Shown piece by piece: positions 27,744-36,116 of a stretch of 46,888 bases of DNA (within the stretch, counting starts at the first letter, position 1; each line of letters begins with the position of its first letter). The notes below the pieces were generated by a model. That model was given only the letters and a program-made list of their open reading frames with translations, had not been told where the DNA came from and did no database searches. The position numbers were made by a program, and so were the translations under genes. Source of the stretch: Alphaproteobacteria bacterium (GTDB taxonomy: Bacteria > Pseudomonadota > Alphaproteobacteria > Micropepsales > Micropepsaceae); assembly GCA_025361185.1 (NCBI GenBank), contig JANYAR010000157.1, positions 1 through 46,888 on the forward strand. Direction: 5' to 3'.

Positions 27744-29630
27744 ATGCTGGCAATTGACAACATCACGGTACGCATCGCGGGGCGGGAAATCCTCAAAGGG
27801 GCCACCGCCAACCTGCCGGCGGGCCGCCGCATCGGCCTGGTGGGGCGCAATGGCGCGGGCAAGTCCACCTTGTTCAACGTGATTCTGGGGCGGCTGCACC
27901 AGGATGATGGCGACATCAGCTGGCCCAGCGCCTGGCGGGTGGGCGCGGTGGCGCAGGAGGCGCCGGGCACCGACACCAGCCTGCTCGACACCGTGCTGGA
28001 GGCCGATCCCGAACGGCTGGCGCTTTTGGCCGAGGCCGAACACGAAAGTGACGGACATCGGTTGGGGGATATTTATCACCGCCTCGAGGCGATCGACGCC
28101 TATACCGCGCCGGCCCGCGCCGCTGAAATTCTCGCCGGCCTGGGTTTCTCGGCGGAAGACCAGCTACGCCCCTGCCGCGAATTTTCCGGCGGCTGGCGCA
28201 TGCGCGTGGCGCTGGCCGCGATCCTGTTCTCGGCGCCCGACCTGCTGCTGCTGGACGAACCCACCAACTATCTCGATCTGGAAGGCGTGTTGTGGCTGGA
28301 GAACTTCATCCAGAAATATCGCGGCACCATCCTGATCGTCAGCCATGACCGCGACCTGCTGAACACGGCCTGCGAATTCATCCTGCATCTGGAGCGCGGC
28401 AAGCTGAAACTCTATACCGGCGGCTACGACACCTTCATGGAAACGCGCGCCGCCGGCCGCGCCCAGGACATGGCGTTTGCGAAAAAGCAGGAAGCCGCGC
28501 GCGCCCACATGCAGAAATTTGTTGACCGCTTCAAGGCATCCGCCGCCAAGGCGGCGCAGGCGCAAAGCCGCATGAAGATGCTGGCCAAGATGGCGCAGGT
28601 GGAAGTGCCCCCCGACGAACATGTCGCGCCCATCCGCATTCCGAAGGCTACCGCCGCCTCGCCGCCGCTGGTCACCATGGACCGCGCCAGCGTGGGCTAT
28701 GAACCGGGCAAGCCGATCCTGACCGGACTCTCGTTTCGTTTCGATCCGGAAGACCGCGTGGCGCTGCTGGGCAAGAACGGCAACGGCAAATCCACCATGG
28801 CCAAATTGCTGGCGGGCAAGTTGCAAGCGATGGGCGGCGATTTCACGCCGGCACGCAAACTGGTGGTGGGCTATTTCGCCCAGCACCAGGCCGAGGAACT
28901 GGACACCACCATCACGCCGATCCAGACGTTGCAGCATCTCCGCCCCAAGCTGACCTTGGAGCAGGTCCGCACTCAGCTGGGCGGCTTCGGTTTCGCCCAG
29001 GACAAACAGCAGACCCAGGTGGGAAAATTGTCGGGCGGCGAGCGGGCGCGGCTGATGCTGGCGCTGGCGACCTTGGACAAGCCCAATCTGCTGATCCTGG
29101 ACGAGCCCACCAACCATCTGGATATCGACGCGCGCAACGAGTTGCTGACGGCGCTGAACGATTTCGATGGCGCGGTGATCCTAGTCAGCCATGACCGGCG
29201 CCTGATCGAAGCCACCGCCGACCGGCTGCTGCTGGTGGCGGATGGCCATGTCACGCCCTTTGATGGCGATCTGGATGACTATCGCAAGTTCCTGCTCAGC
29301 GGCGACAATGCACCGACTCAAAGGGATTTGGCGCGGCGCGCACCAGAGCCGAAGGCTAAGAAAGAAGAGGCCCGCCGCAGCAACGCGGAAAAGCGCCACA
29401 ATCTGAAGCCGCTGAAGGACAAGGTGAACGCCGCCGAACACCAGATTGCGGCGCTGAATACCGAGATCGCCAAGTTGGACAAAAGCCTGGCCGATCCGCT
29501 TCTCTTCACCCGCGATCCCGCCAAGGCCGCCTCGGTGTCCAAGAAACGCGCGGATGCCGCGCGCAAGCTGGCGGTGGCGGAAAAATCCTGGCTGGCGGCC
29601 AGCGAAGCCTACGAAAACGCCAATAGCTAG
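27744..29630 (+). CDS. ABC-F family ATPase, YheS-like
   Basis: ABC-F proteins have two ATPase domains in one chain, no membrane part, and act on ribosomes. The 628-residue protein has Walker A loops GRNGAGKST and GKNGNGKST, signatures [12 protein letters not shown] and [14 protein letters not shown], and an interdomain linker with coiled-coil character. The C-terminal basic/coiled-coil extension (from about residue 540, [20 protein letters not shown]) resembles E. coli YheS. No Shine-Dalgarno site precedes the ATG. An open frame upstream to 27237 is antisense to ndk and is rejected. Confidence 0.93.
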   Translation: MLAIDNITVRIAGREILKGATANLPAGRRIGLVGRNGAGKSTLFNVILGRLHQDDGDISWPSAWRVGAVAQEAPGTDTSLLDTVLEADPERLALLAEAEHESDGHRLGDIYHRLEAIDAYTAPARAAEILAGLGFSAEDQLRPCREFSGGWRMRVALAAILFSAPDLLLLDEPTNYLDLEGVLWLENFIQKYRGTILIVSHDRDLLNTACEFILHLERGKLKLYTGGYDTFMETRAAGRAQDMAFAKKQEAARAHMQKFVDRFKASAAKAAQAQSRMKMLAKMAQVEVPPDEHVAPIRIPKATAASPPLVTMDRASVGYEPGKPILTGLSFRFDPEDRVALLGKNGNGKSTMAKLLAGKLQAMGGDFTPARKLVVGYFAQHQAEELDTTITPIQTLQHLRPKLTLEQVRTQLGGFGFAQDKQQTQVGKLSGGERARLMLALATLDKPNLLILDEPTNHLDIDARNELLTALNDFDGAVILVSHDRRLIEATADRLLLVADGHVTPFDGDLDDYRKFLLSGDNAPTQRDLARRAPEPKAKKEEARRSNAEKRHNLKPLKDKVNAAEHQIAALNTEIAKLDKSLADPLLFTRDPAKAASVSKKRADAARKLAVAEKSWLAASEAYENANS

Positions 29631-29718
29631 CGGGGTTTGCAGTCAGCATCGCTTCGACTAGGCTTGGCCGTCATGACCGACGAAGACCAAGAATAATAAC
29701 AACAACAAAGGTCGTACC

Positions 29719-30975
29719 ATGCAGACGCAGCTTTCCCGCATCCTGCCGAAGCTGCATCTGCGGCTGATGCCGACCTTGCTGATGATGTATGTATTGGCCT
29801 TTCTCGACCGGGCCAATATCGGCTTCGCCAAAGCCGGGTTTCAGGCCGATGCCGGCATCGGCGACGCGGCTTACGCTTTTGGCGCGTCGATTTTCTTTGT
29901 CGGTTATGCCCTGCTGGAAGTTCCCTCCAACCTGATCCTGCACCGGGTGGGCGCGCGGCTGTGGCTGGCGCGCATCATGGTGACCTGGGGCCTGGTGTCG
30001 GCCGCCACCGCCTTTGTGCACAGCCCGCTGGGCTTCTATGCGATCCGTTTCCTGCTGGGCATCGCGGAAGCCGGATTCTTTCCCGGCGTGATCTATTATC
30101 TCACCCTTTGGTATCCCGCCGCCGCGCGCGCCCGTTCGGTTGGCTTGTTCTACTACGGGGCGCCGCTGGCGCTGACATTCGGCGGGCCGCTATCGGGCCT
30201 CTTGGTGGCGCACGATGCCTTCGGCCTGCATGGCTGGCAGATCATGTTCATCATCGAAGGCTTGATGGCGTCGCTGGGCGGTATCGCGGTGCTCTTTCTG
30301 CTGAAAGACGGCCCCGCCAAGGCGCCGTGGCTGAGCGCGGATGAAAAACAGACGCTGCTGGCGGCGCTGGCGGAAGATGACAGTCAGCGCGAAAGCCCCA
30401 CAGTGTGGCGCACCTTGCGCGACCCGCGCGTGCTGTTTCTCGCTTTGGTCTATTTCCTGGTGCAAATGGGCTTTTACGGCCTGACCTTCTATCTGCCCAG
30501 CCAGGTCGCCAAGCTTCTGGGTGCGAATATGGGATTGAAAGTGGGGCTTGTCTCGGCCCTGCCCTGGGTCTGCGCCCTGATCGCGGTGACCTTGATCCCG
30601 CGCTGGTGCGACAGAAGAGACAATGCCCGCGGCACCGGCGCATTCGCCGCCGCGGCAGCGGGGCTGGCGCTGATGGTCAGCGCGCTCACCGCCTCGCCTC
30701 TGGTGGCGCTGATCGCGCTTTGCGTCGCCGCGGCCGGACTGATCGTCGCCCCCGCCCTGTTCTGGACGCTGCCGACCCGGATATTGACCGGCGCGGCGGC
30801 GGCGGGCGGCATCGGGCTGATCAACGCTATCGGCAATCTGGGCGGCTTCGTCGCCCCCAACCTGCGCGCCTGGCTGGACATCGGGCTGAACTCCCATGCC
30901 GCCGGGTTGGTGGGATTGGCCCTGGTGACCACCATCGGCGCGCTGTTCTTCGCCGCCGCGCCGCGCAAGGCCTGA
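29719..30975 (+). CDS. MFS transporter, anion:cation symporter (ACS) family
   Basis: The 418-residue protein is a 12-helix major facilitator. The start (MPTLLMMYVLAFLDRANIGF) has the ACS family hallmark LDRANIGFA. Further signatures are GARLWLARIMVTWGL, RFLLGIAEAGFFPGVIYYLT, and YPAAARARSVGLF. ACS members usually import organic anions such as tartrate, glucarate, hexuronates or phthalate; the substrate here is not determinable. AAAGG lies seven bases before the ATG. Upstream is an AAT/AAC-rich stretch (29691-29710). No catabolic genes adjoin it. Confidence 0.9.
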   Translation: MQTQLSRILPKLHLRLMPTLLMMYVLAFLDRANIGFAKAGFQADAGIGDAAYAFGASIFFVGYALLEVPSNLILHRVGARLWLARIMVTWGLVSAATAFVHSPLGFYAIRFLLGIAEAGFFPGVIYYLTLWYPAAARARSVGLFYYGAPLALTFGGPLSGLLVAHDAFGLHGWQIMFIIEGLMASLGGIAVLFLLKDGPAKAPWLSADEKQTLLAALAEDDSQRESPTVWRTLRDPRVLFLALVYFLVQMGFYGLTFYLPSQVAKLLGANMGLKVGLVSALPWVCALIAVTLIPRWCDRRDNARGTGAFAAAAAGLALMVSALTASPLVALIALCVAAAGLIVAPALFWTLPTRILTGAAAAGGIGLINAIGNLGGFVAPNLRAWLDIGLNSHAAGLVGLALVTTIGALFFAAAPRKA

Positions 30976-30978
30976 GCT

Positions 30979-31740
30979 CTATTTCAGATGCGCGCGCGCG
31001 ATGGCCATCCATTCGCGCTGGCGGCCGCGATAATAGGATGGCGCGCCTTTCACCGATTTGAGAATCTCGGTGAACAGCGCCTGGGCGCGGGCCTGCTGCC
31101 CCAGGCTTTCCAGCAACAGACCGAAGCGGGCGCGCGCCTCTTCGCCCGGATAGCGCGACACGACTTTTTCATACTGCGCCACCGCCGCGTCATTCTTGCC
31201 CTGCAAAGCCAGCGCGCGGGCATAATCCAGCTCGGCATCGGCATCGAAGGCCGCCGGATCGCTCTCCTTCAGCTTCACGAACAGGCTTTCCGCCGCCACG
31301 CCATCCCCCGACAGCATCCGGGCGCGGCCCAGCCCCTTCAGCAGGGTGGGATCGGAGCCGCCCAGCGGCCCCTGCATGGCGCTTTCATACAATTCGATGG
31401 CATCGGCAAAACGTCCCATGCGGATACATTCCTCGGCCAGCGCCCGCTTGGAATCCACCGAGCCCACCATTTCGACATTGCGCAGCTTTTCGCGATAGCC
31501 GCGCCCCGGATCGGCGGCATTGACGACATTGTCGGCAAGACGGCGCGCCGAGTTGGAGCGCAGCATGTCCGGCAGCAGCGCGAAGGCGATATAGGCGATC
31601 CAGCCCAGCGCTTGGCCCAGCGCGATGGCCATGATCCACAGCGGCGAGCGGCCGGTGCGGATGATGTGCCAGGCAAACGCCAGGTCGATCAACAGGACAA
31701 AGCCGATACCCAGCCCCAAATCGAAATTGAACAAGCCCAT
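30979..31740 (-). CDS. Membrane-anchored TPR protein
   Basis: The 253-residue protein starts MGLFNFDLGLGIGFVLLIDL with two N-terminal membrane helices (about 7-25 and 31-52). The cytoplasmic C-terminal part is a series of TPR-like helical repeats, for example RMGRFADAIELYESAMQGPL, KNDAAVAQYEKVVSRYPGEE, and SLGQQARAQALFTEILKSV. Such proteins are usually scaffolds; no partner can be named. The ATG at 31740 overlaps the holC stop (TGATG), indicating a pepA-holC-TPR operon. It converges with the MFS gene. Confidence 0.85.
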   Translation of the reverse strand: MGLFNFDLGLGIGFVLLIDLAFAWHIIRTGRSPLWIMAIALGQALGWIAYIAFALLPDMLRSNSARRLADNVVNAADPGRGYREKLRNVEMVGSVDSKRALAEECIRMGRFADAIELYESAMQGPLGGSDPTLLKGLGRARMLSGDGVAAESLFVKLKESDPAAFDADAELDYARALALQGKNDAAVAQYEKVVSRYPGEEARARFGLLLESLGQQARAQALFTEILKSVKGAPSYYRGRQREWMAIARAHLK

Positions 31741-32198
31741 CAGTTCTGTTTCTCGAATTTTCCGCCGGACGTTTCTTTCCAATAGGTCACGTCATGGCCC
31801 GCGGCCTTGGCGTCTTTCCATGCGGCACGGGCAACTGCAAGGGCTTGGTCATCGCGGCCGTCGAACAGCAGGACCACACGGGCCAGATCGCCGAGCGCGT
31901 TCCAGTCGGCCGGCAAGGCGCCGCCCACATAGAAGAAGATCTGGGCGGAATTGGGATTGCCGTCTTCCACCGTGATCAGCACCGGCTGGCCGCTCGCCTC
32001 GCCATCGCCCAACTGCGCATGCGGCAGGAATGACTGATCGTCATAGGTCCACAGCAAGCTATCCAAGGCGTCGGAGCGTTCGGATGAATCGGTCTTGATC
32101 GCCGCCCGCCAGCCGCGCTGCAGCGATTTCTCGACTAGGCCGGGCAGGATATCTTCGAGAGAGCGGCGTTCCAGATGGTAGAATAGAGTTTCCGTCAT
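31740..32198 (-). CDS. holC: DNA polymerase III subunit chi
   Basis: The chi subunit links the clamp loader to single-strand binding protein. The 152-residue protein starts MTETLFYHLERRSLEDILPG and has the family pattern VEKSLQRGWRAAIKTDSSER, LDSLLWTYDDQSFLPHAQ, and PVLITVEDGNPNSAQIFFYV. The gene overlaps pepA by four bases (ATGA); pepA-holC is a common arrangement. It also overlaps the TPR gene. Confidence 0.95.
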   Translation of the reverse strand: MTETLFYHLERRSLEDILPGLVEKSLQRGWRAAIKTDSSERSDALDSLLWTYDDQSFLPHAQLGDGEASGQPVLITVEDGNPNSAQIFFYVGGALPADWNALGDLARVVLLFDGRDDQALAVARAAWKDAKAAGHDVTYWKETSGGKFEKQN

Positions 32199-33733
32199 GC
32201 CTCGTAATGTTCTTTCACCAGCCGGTTGAGCAGCCGCACGCCCCAGCCCGTGCCCCAGCTGGGAATGGTGGGCTTATGCTCGCCGTCCTGCCAGGCCACG
32301 CCTGCGATATCCAGATGCGCCCATGCCATGCCCTTCTCGATGAATCGCTGCAGGAACTGGGCGGCGGTGATGGCGCCGGAATTGCCGCCGCCGATATTCT
32401 TCATGTCGGCGATCTTGGAGCGGATCATCTTGTCATAGGCGGGGTCCAGCGGCAGCTGCCACACCCGCTCGCCGGTATGGCGCCCCGCCGCCTGGAGGCG
32501 CTGCACCAGCTGGTCGTCATTGGAGAAGATGCCGGCATGTTCATGGCCGAGGGTCTGCACAATGGCGCCGGTCAGGGTGGCAAGATCAATCAACGCCTTG
32601 GGCTGGAAGCGGCGCTGGGTATAGGTGAGCGCATCGGCCAGCACCAGACGGCCTTCGGCATCGGTGTTCAAAACCTCGATGGTCTGTCCCGACAGCGAGG
32701 TCAGCACATCGTCGGGGCGGAAGGCGCCGCCGTCCGGCATATTCTCTACCAGACCGATCACGCCCACGGCATTGACCTTGGCCTTGCGCGCCGCCAGTGA
32801 CGCAATGGTGCCCACAACACAGGCCGCCCCCGCCATGTCGCCCTTCATGCCTTGCATGCCGGCGCCGACCTTGATGGAAAGGCCGCCCGAATCAAAACAC
32901 ACACCCTTGCCGACCAGGGCGATGGGCCGGGCGCTCTTCTTGTTGCCTTTGGGGCCACCGTTCCATTGCATGATCACAAGCTGGCTCTCGCGCGCACTGC
33001 CCTGGCCCACGCCGAGCAGCGCGCCAAAGCCCTGTTTTTTCATTTCAGCTTCGCCCAGAATCTGGACTTTCACCCCCAGCCGGGACAGCTGCGCCTTGGC
33101 GCGGCGCGCAAACTCCGCCGGATACAGGACATTGGGCGGTTCATTGACCAGATCGCGGGCCAGGAAGATGCCGTCGGCTATCGCCGCCAGACCGGCATGC
33201 GCCTTCTTGGCCGCCGCCAGGTCGGAGGTGACAATCCGCACCGTCTTCAGTTTCTTCTCATACTCCTCCAGGTTGCGGGTGCGGTACTTGTTGAAGGCGT
33301 AGCTTTTCAGCTTCGCACCAAAGGCCAGATGCGCGGCCAGTTCGGCTTTCTTGACCTTGCTTCCGCCCTTTTTCGAAGCGGGGGGGACATCGATCTCGAT
33401 CGTGGCTTGCGACTCGCCGCCGGCATATAGCCGGCCCACGATCTGAGCCCCCAGCGTCTCCAGCCCCTTTTCGTCAACGCCATCCGCCTTGCCCAGGCCG
33501 ACCAGCAACAGCCGCGAGGGCTTCAGCCCCGCAGGCGCCAACACTTCCAGAATCTGGCCCTGTTTGCCGGTGAAGCGCGAGACTTTCAGGGCCCGTGTCA
33601 GGGCGCCGCCACTGGCCTTGTCCGCGAGGATCGCGCCGGGCAGCAAGTGACCGCCCTCCATCGCCCCCACCACCCAGGCTCCGCCACCCTGCTTGGCTGT
33701 GACATTGGAAGGCGCAACAAGGGAAATCTGCAT
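32195..33733 (-). CDS. pepA: Leucyl aminopeptidase (M17)
   Basis: PepA is a two-zinc (or manganese) hexameric aminopeptidase that removes N-terminal residues from peptides. The 512-residue protein has the catalytic-domain segments VGKGVCFDSGGLSIK (about 274-288) and the signature NTDAEGRL (356-363). Length is normal (about 500). The ATG at 33733 starts the N-terminal domain MQISLVAPS. It is the first gene of pepA-holC-TPR, divergent from lptF. A candidate promoter lies at 33773-33802. Confidence 0.97.
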   Translation of the reverse strand: MQISLVAPSNVTAKQGGGAWVVGAMEGGHLLPGAILADKASGGALTRALKVSRFTGKQGQILEVLAPAGLKPSRLLLVGLGKADGVDEKGLETLGAQIVGRLYAGGESQATIEIDVPPASKKGGSKVKKAELAAHLAFGAKLKSYAFNKYRTRNLEEYEKKLKTVRIVTSDLAAAKKAHAGLAAIADGIFLARDLVNEPPNVLYPAEFARRAKAQLSRLGVKVQILGEAEMKKQGFGALLGVGQGSARESQLVIMQWNGGPKGNKKSARPIALVGKGVCFDSGGLSIKVGAGMQGMKGDMAGAACVVGTIASLAARKAKVNAVGVIGLVENMPDGGAFRPDDVLTSLSGQTIEVLNTDAEGRLVLADALTYTQRRFQPKALIDLATLTGAIVQTLGHEHAGIFSNDDQLVQRLQAAGRHTGERVWQLPLDPAYDKMIRSKIADMKNIGGGNSGAITAAQFLQRFIEKGMAWAHLDIAGVAWQDGEHKPTIPSWGTGWGVRLLNRLVKEHYEA

Positions 33734-33772
33734 GCTATATCTCCGGGCAAGGACAGGGTATTTGTGGGGAAA

Positions 33773-33802
33773 ATCCTAGTTCTGATGATAGTTTAGGTCG
33801 AA
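33773..33802 (-). promoter_or_regulatory. Candidate pepA promoter
   Basis: On the minus strand TTCGAC (33802-33797) and TAGGAT (33778-33773) are 18 bases apart, in the 104-base gap between the divergent pepA and lptF genes. Confidence 0.3.
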
Positions 33803-33837
33803 TCCAGCCGACCTCCAACACGGGTCGCGAAAGGCCA

Positions 33838-35028
33838 ATGGGACAGCACCCCGACGCACCGCCAGATAGGGAACGAAATCGGCCGGTGCGCCTGCCGCGC
33901 CTGTCCTTCTACATCCTGACCCAGCTGCTGGGGCCGGTGGCGCTGCTGACCTTTCTTTTGACCAGCGTGATCTGGCTGGTGAGCAGCCTCCCGTACCTGG
34001 ATCTGGTGATCAATCGCGGCCAGTCGGCGCTCACCTTTCTCTATTTGGTCCTTCTGGTGCTTCCCACACCGCTGGTCATCATCATGCCCATAGCCTTTTA
34101 TTTCGGCACCCTCATGACCTTGCAGCGGCTGCAAGGCGACAGCGAACTGGTGGCGATGGCTTCCGCCGGCTATTCCCTGCGCCAGCTGGCCATGCCGGTG
34201 ATGACCTGCGCGGCGATCGTGATGGCGCTGACCTATGCCTGCCTGCTCTATCTGGCGCCAGCCGGTCAGCGGGCGCTGCGCGACAAGGTGGTGGACATCC
34301 GTGCCGACATGGCCGGCGCATTGTTGAACGAAGGAGAATTCAACACCTCCCAGCCGGGGCTGACCGTTTTCATCCGTCGGTTGGGCAGCAAGGGCGAAAT
34401 CAGCGGCATCTTGGTGCACAACAATCGCGACCGCGCCCACCCCGTCACCTATATCGCGGAAAAAGGCATTCTGGCCCAGACCCCCGCCGGAACCCGCCTG
34501 ATCATGCTGGACGGCACCATCGAGACCAGCGCGCAAGCCGGCAAGCAATTGCAGGTGCTGCATTTCGAAAGCGACACCATCAACCTGGACCAGTTCTCCG
34601 GTCCGGCGCGCTATACCCTGCGCAAAATTCAAGAACGCTATCTGAGCGAGCTGTTTTGGCCGCCGGAACGCCAAGGCGTCACGCCCCGCATCCGCGACCA
34701 GTTTTTCGCGGAAGGCCATAACCGCATCGCCCAGCCTTTGTACTGCATTGCTTTTGCCTTGATCGCGCTGGCGGCGGTGATGCGCGGCCGCCGCCAGCGC
34801 GGCAGCGTCGCCCTGCGGCTGACCATCGCCAGCCTGTCGGCGGCGGGTTTGCAGATCGTGGGCTATGGCGTGATGGGTATGGCCCAGCGCAATCCGCCGC
34901 TGGTGGTGCTTTTCTACCTGCTGCCGGCGTTGGGCGCCGCCAGCGCGATTGCCGTGCTGGCGGGATATGCCCCAGGACCGCTGCTGGCGCGCTGGCGGGC
35001 GAATGCCACGATCGGTGCGGACGCATGA
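33838..35028 (+). CDS. lptF: LPS export ABC transporter permease LptF
   Basis: LptF, with LptG and two LptB subunits, extracts LPS from the inner membrane and passes it to the Lpt bridge. The 396-residue protein has the six-helix permease with a beta-jellyroll periplasmic domain (about 150-270) inserted after helix three. The N-terminus includes RLSFYILTQLLGPVALLTFL. About 20 hydrophilic residues precede the first helix. The ATG at 33838 has GAAAGG close upstream. It overlaps lptG by four bases (ATGA). Confidence 0.95.
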   Translation: MGQHPDAPPDRERNRPVRLPRLSFYILTQLLGPVALLTFLLTSVIWLVSSLPYLDLVINRGQSALTFLYLVLLVLPTPLVIIMPIAFYFGTLMTLQRLQGDSELVAMASAGYSLRQLAMPVMTCAAIVMALTYACLLYLAPAGQRALRDKVVDIRADMAGALLNEGEFNTSQPGLTVFIRRLGSKGEISGILVHNNRDRAHPVTYIAEKGILAQTPAGTRLIMLDGTIETSAQAGKQLQVLHFESDTINLDQFSGPARYTLRKIQERYLSELFWPPERQGVTPRIRDQFFAEGHNRIAQPLYCIAFALIALAAVMRGRRQRGSVALRLTIASLSAAGLQIVGYGVMGMAQRNPPLVVLFYLLPALGAASAIAVLAGYAPGPLLARWRANATIGADA

Positions 35029-36116
35029 GTTGGTCCTGGACTCTTTACCGCTATCTGGCGGCGCAATTCCTGATCGGCGTGGTGGTGATCTATGCCGTCT
35101 TTCTGATGTTGGCTTTCTCCATCGACCTTGTGGACCTGCTCAACCGAACCGCCGGGCACAATGTTCCCGGCGCGACCGCGGTTGGCATGGCGGTGCTGCA
35201 ATTGCCCTACCTGGGCCAGAAGATGCTGCCCTTCGCCATCCTGCTGGGCGGCGTCGCCACCTTTGTGCGCTTGTCACGTTCGCGTGAACTTGTGGCGACG
35301 CGGGCGGCGGGCGTTTCGGCCTGGGATTTCCTGCTGCCGCCGCTGACCGTGGCGGTTCTGATCGGCGTTTTCAGCGTCACGGTCTTCACACCGGTGTCTG
35401 CAAAGATGTTTGCGGAATTCGCCGGTCTGGAAGCGCGTTACGTCAAGGGCGAGGAAAGCCAGCTTTCGGTGTCCGGCAACGGGCTGTGGCTGCGCCAGGG
35501 CGATTCCCAACAACAGTCGGTGATTCATGCGCTGCGTGTCGCCGGCCAGGGCGAACATCTGGAAGACGTCTTGGTGCTTTTGTATGGCGCGGGCGACCGC
35601 TTTGTCGGCCGCATCGATGCCAAATCGGCGCAACTAAAGGATCATTTCTGGGTTTTGAATGACGCCTTTGTGTCGGACACAAAGGGCGTCCCGGTGCATC
35701 ACGACCGTTACAGCCTGGCCACAACCCTGACGCCCGAGCAGATTGTGGAAAGCTCCACCGCGCCCGAGGCGCTGTCCTTCTGGGACCTGCCCGGTTATAT
35801 CCGTGCCGCCCAGGCCGCCGGCTTTTTGGCAGCCCGCTATCAGCTTTATCTCTACACCCTGTACGCCTTGCCGGCCCTGTTCGCGGCCATGGTTTTCATG
35901 GCCGCCAGCTTTTCACTCAAGCTGGGACGCGAAGGCGGCATGGCCAAGGTCATCCTGTTCAGCGCGGCCTGCGGCTTTGGTGTCTACTTCTTTCAGGTCC
36001 TGACCACCGTGCTGGGCCGCTCGGGCGCGGTGCCGATCCTGCTGGCGGCGACCGCGCCGGCGCTGGCATCCATTCTGATCGGCATGACGCTCGTCTTCTC
36101 GCATGAGGACGGCTGA
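35025..36116 (+). CDS. lptG: LPS export ABC transporter permease LptG
   Basis: LptG is the partner of LptF in the LPS-extracting inner membrane complex. The 363-residue protein starts MSWSWTLYRYLAAQFLIGVV, with six helices and a jellyroll domain. The cytoplasmic coupling helix region RSRELVATRAAGVSAWDFLL is typical of the family. It overlaps lptF by four bases and lptD by one base (TGATG). The order lptF-lptG-lptD places the inner membrane and outer membrane parts of LPS export on one transcript. Confidence 0.95.
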   Translation: MSWSWTLYRYLAAQFLIGVVVIYAVFLMLAFSIDLVDLLNRTAGHNVPGATAVGMAVLQLPYLGQKMLPFAILLGGVATFVRLSRSRELVATRAAGVSAWDFLLPPLTVAVLIGVFSVTVFTPVSAKMFAEFAGLEARYVKGEESQLSVSGNGLWLRQGDSQQQSVIHALRVAGQGEHLEDVLVLLYGAGDRFVGRIDAKSAQLKDHFWVLNDAFVSDTKGVPVHHDRYSLATTLTPEQIVESSTAPEALSFWDLPGYIRAAQAAGFLAARYQLYLYTLYALPALFAAMVFMAASFSLKLGREGGMAKVILFSAACGFGVYFFQVLTTVLGRSGAVPILLAATAPALASILIGMTLVFSHEDG

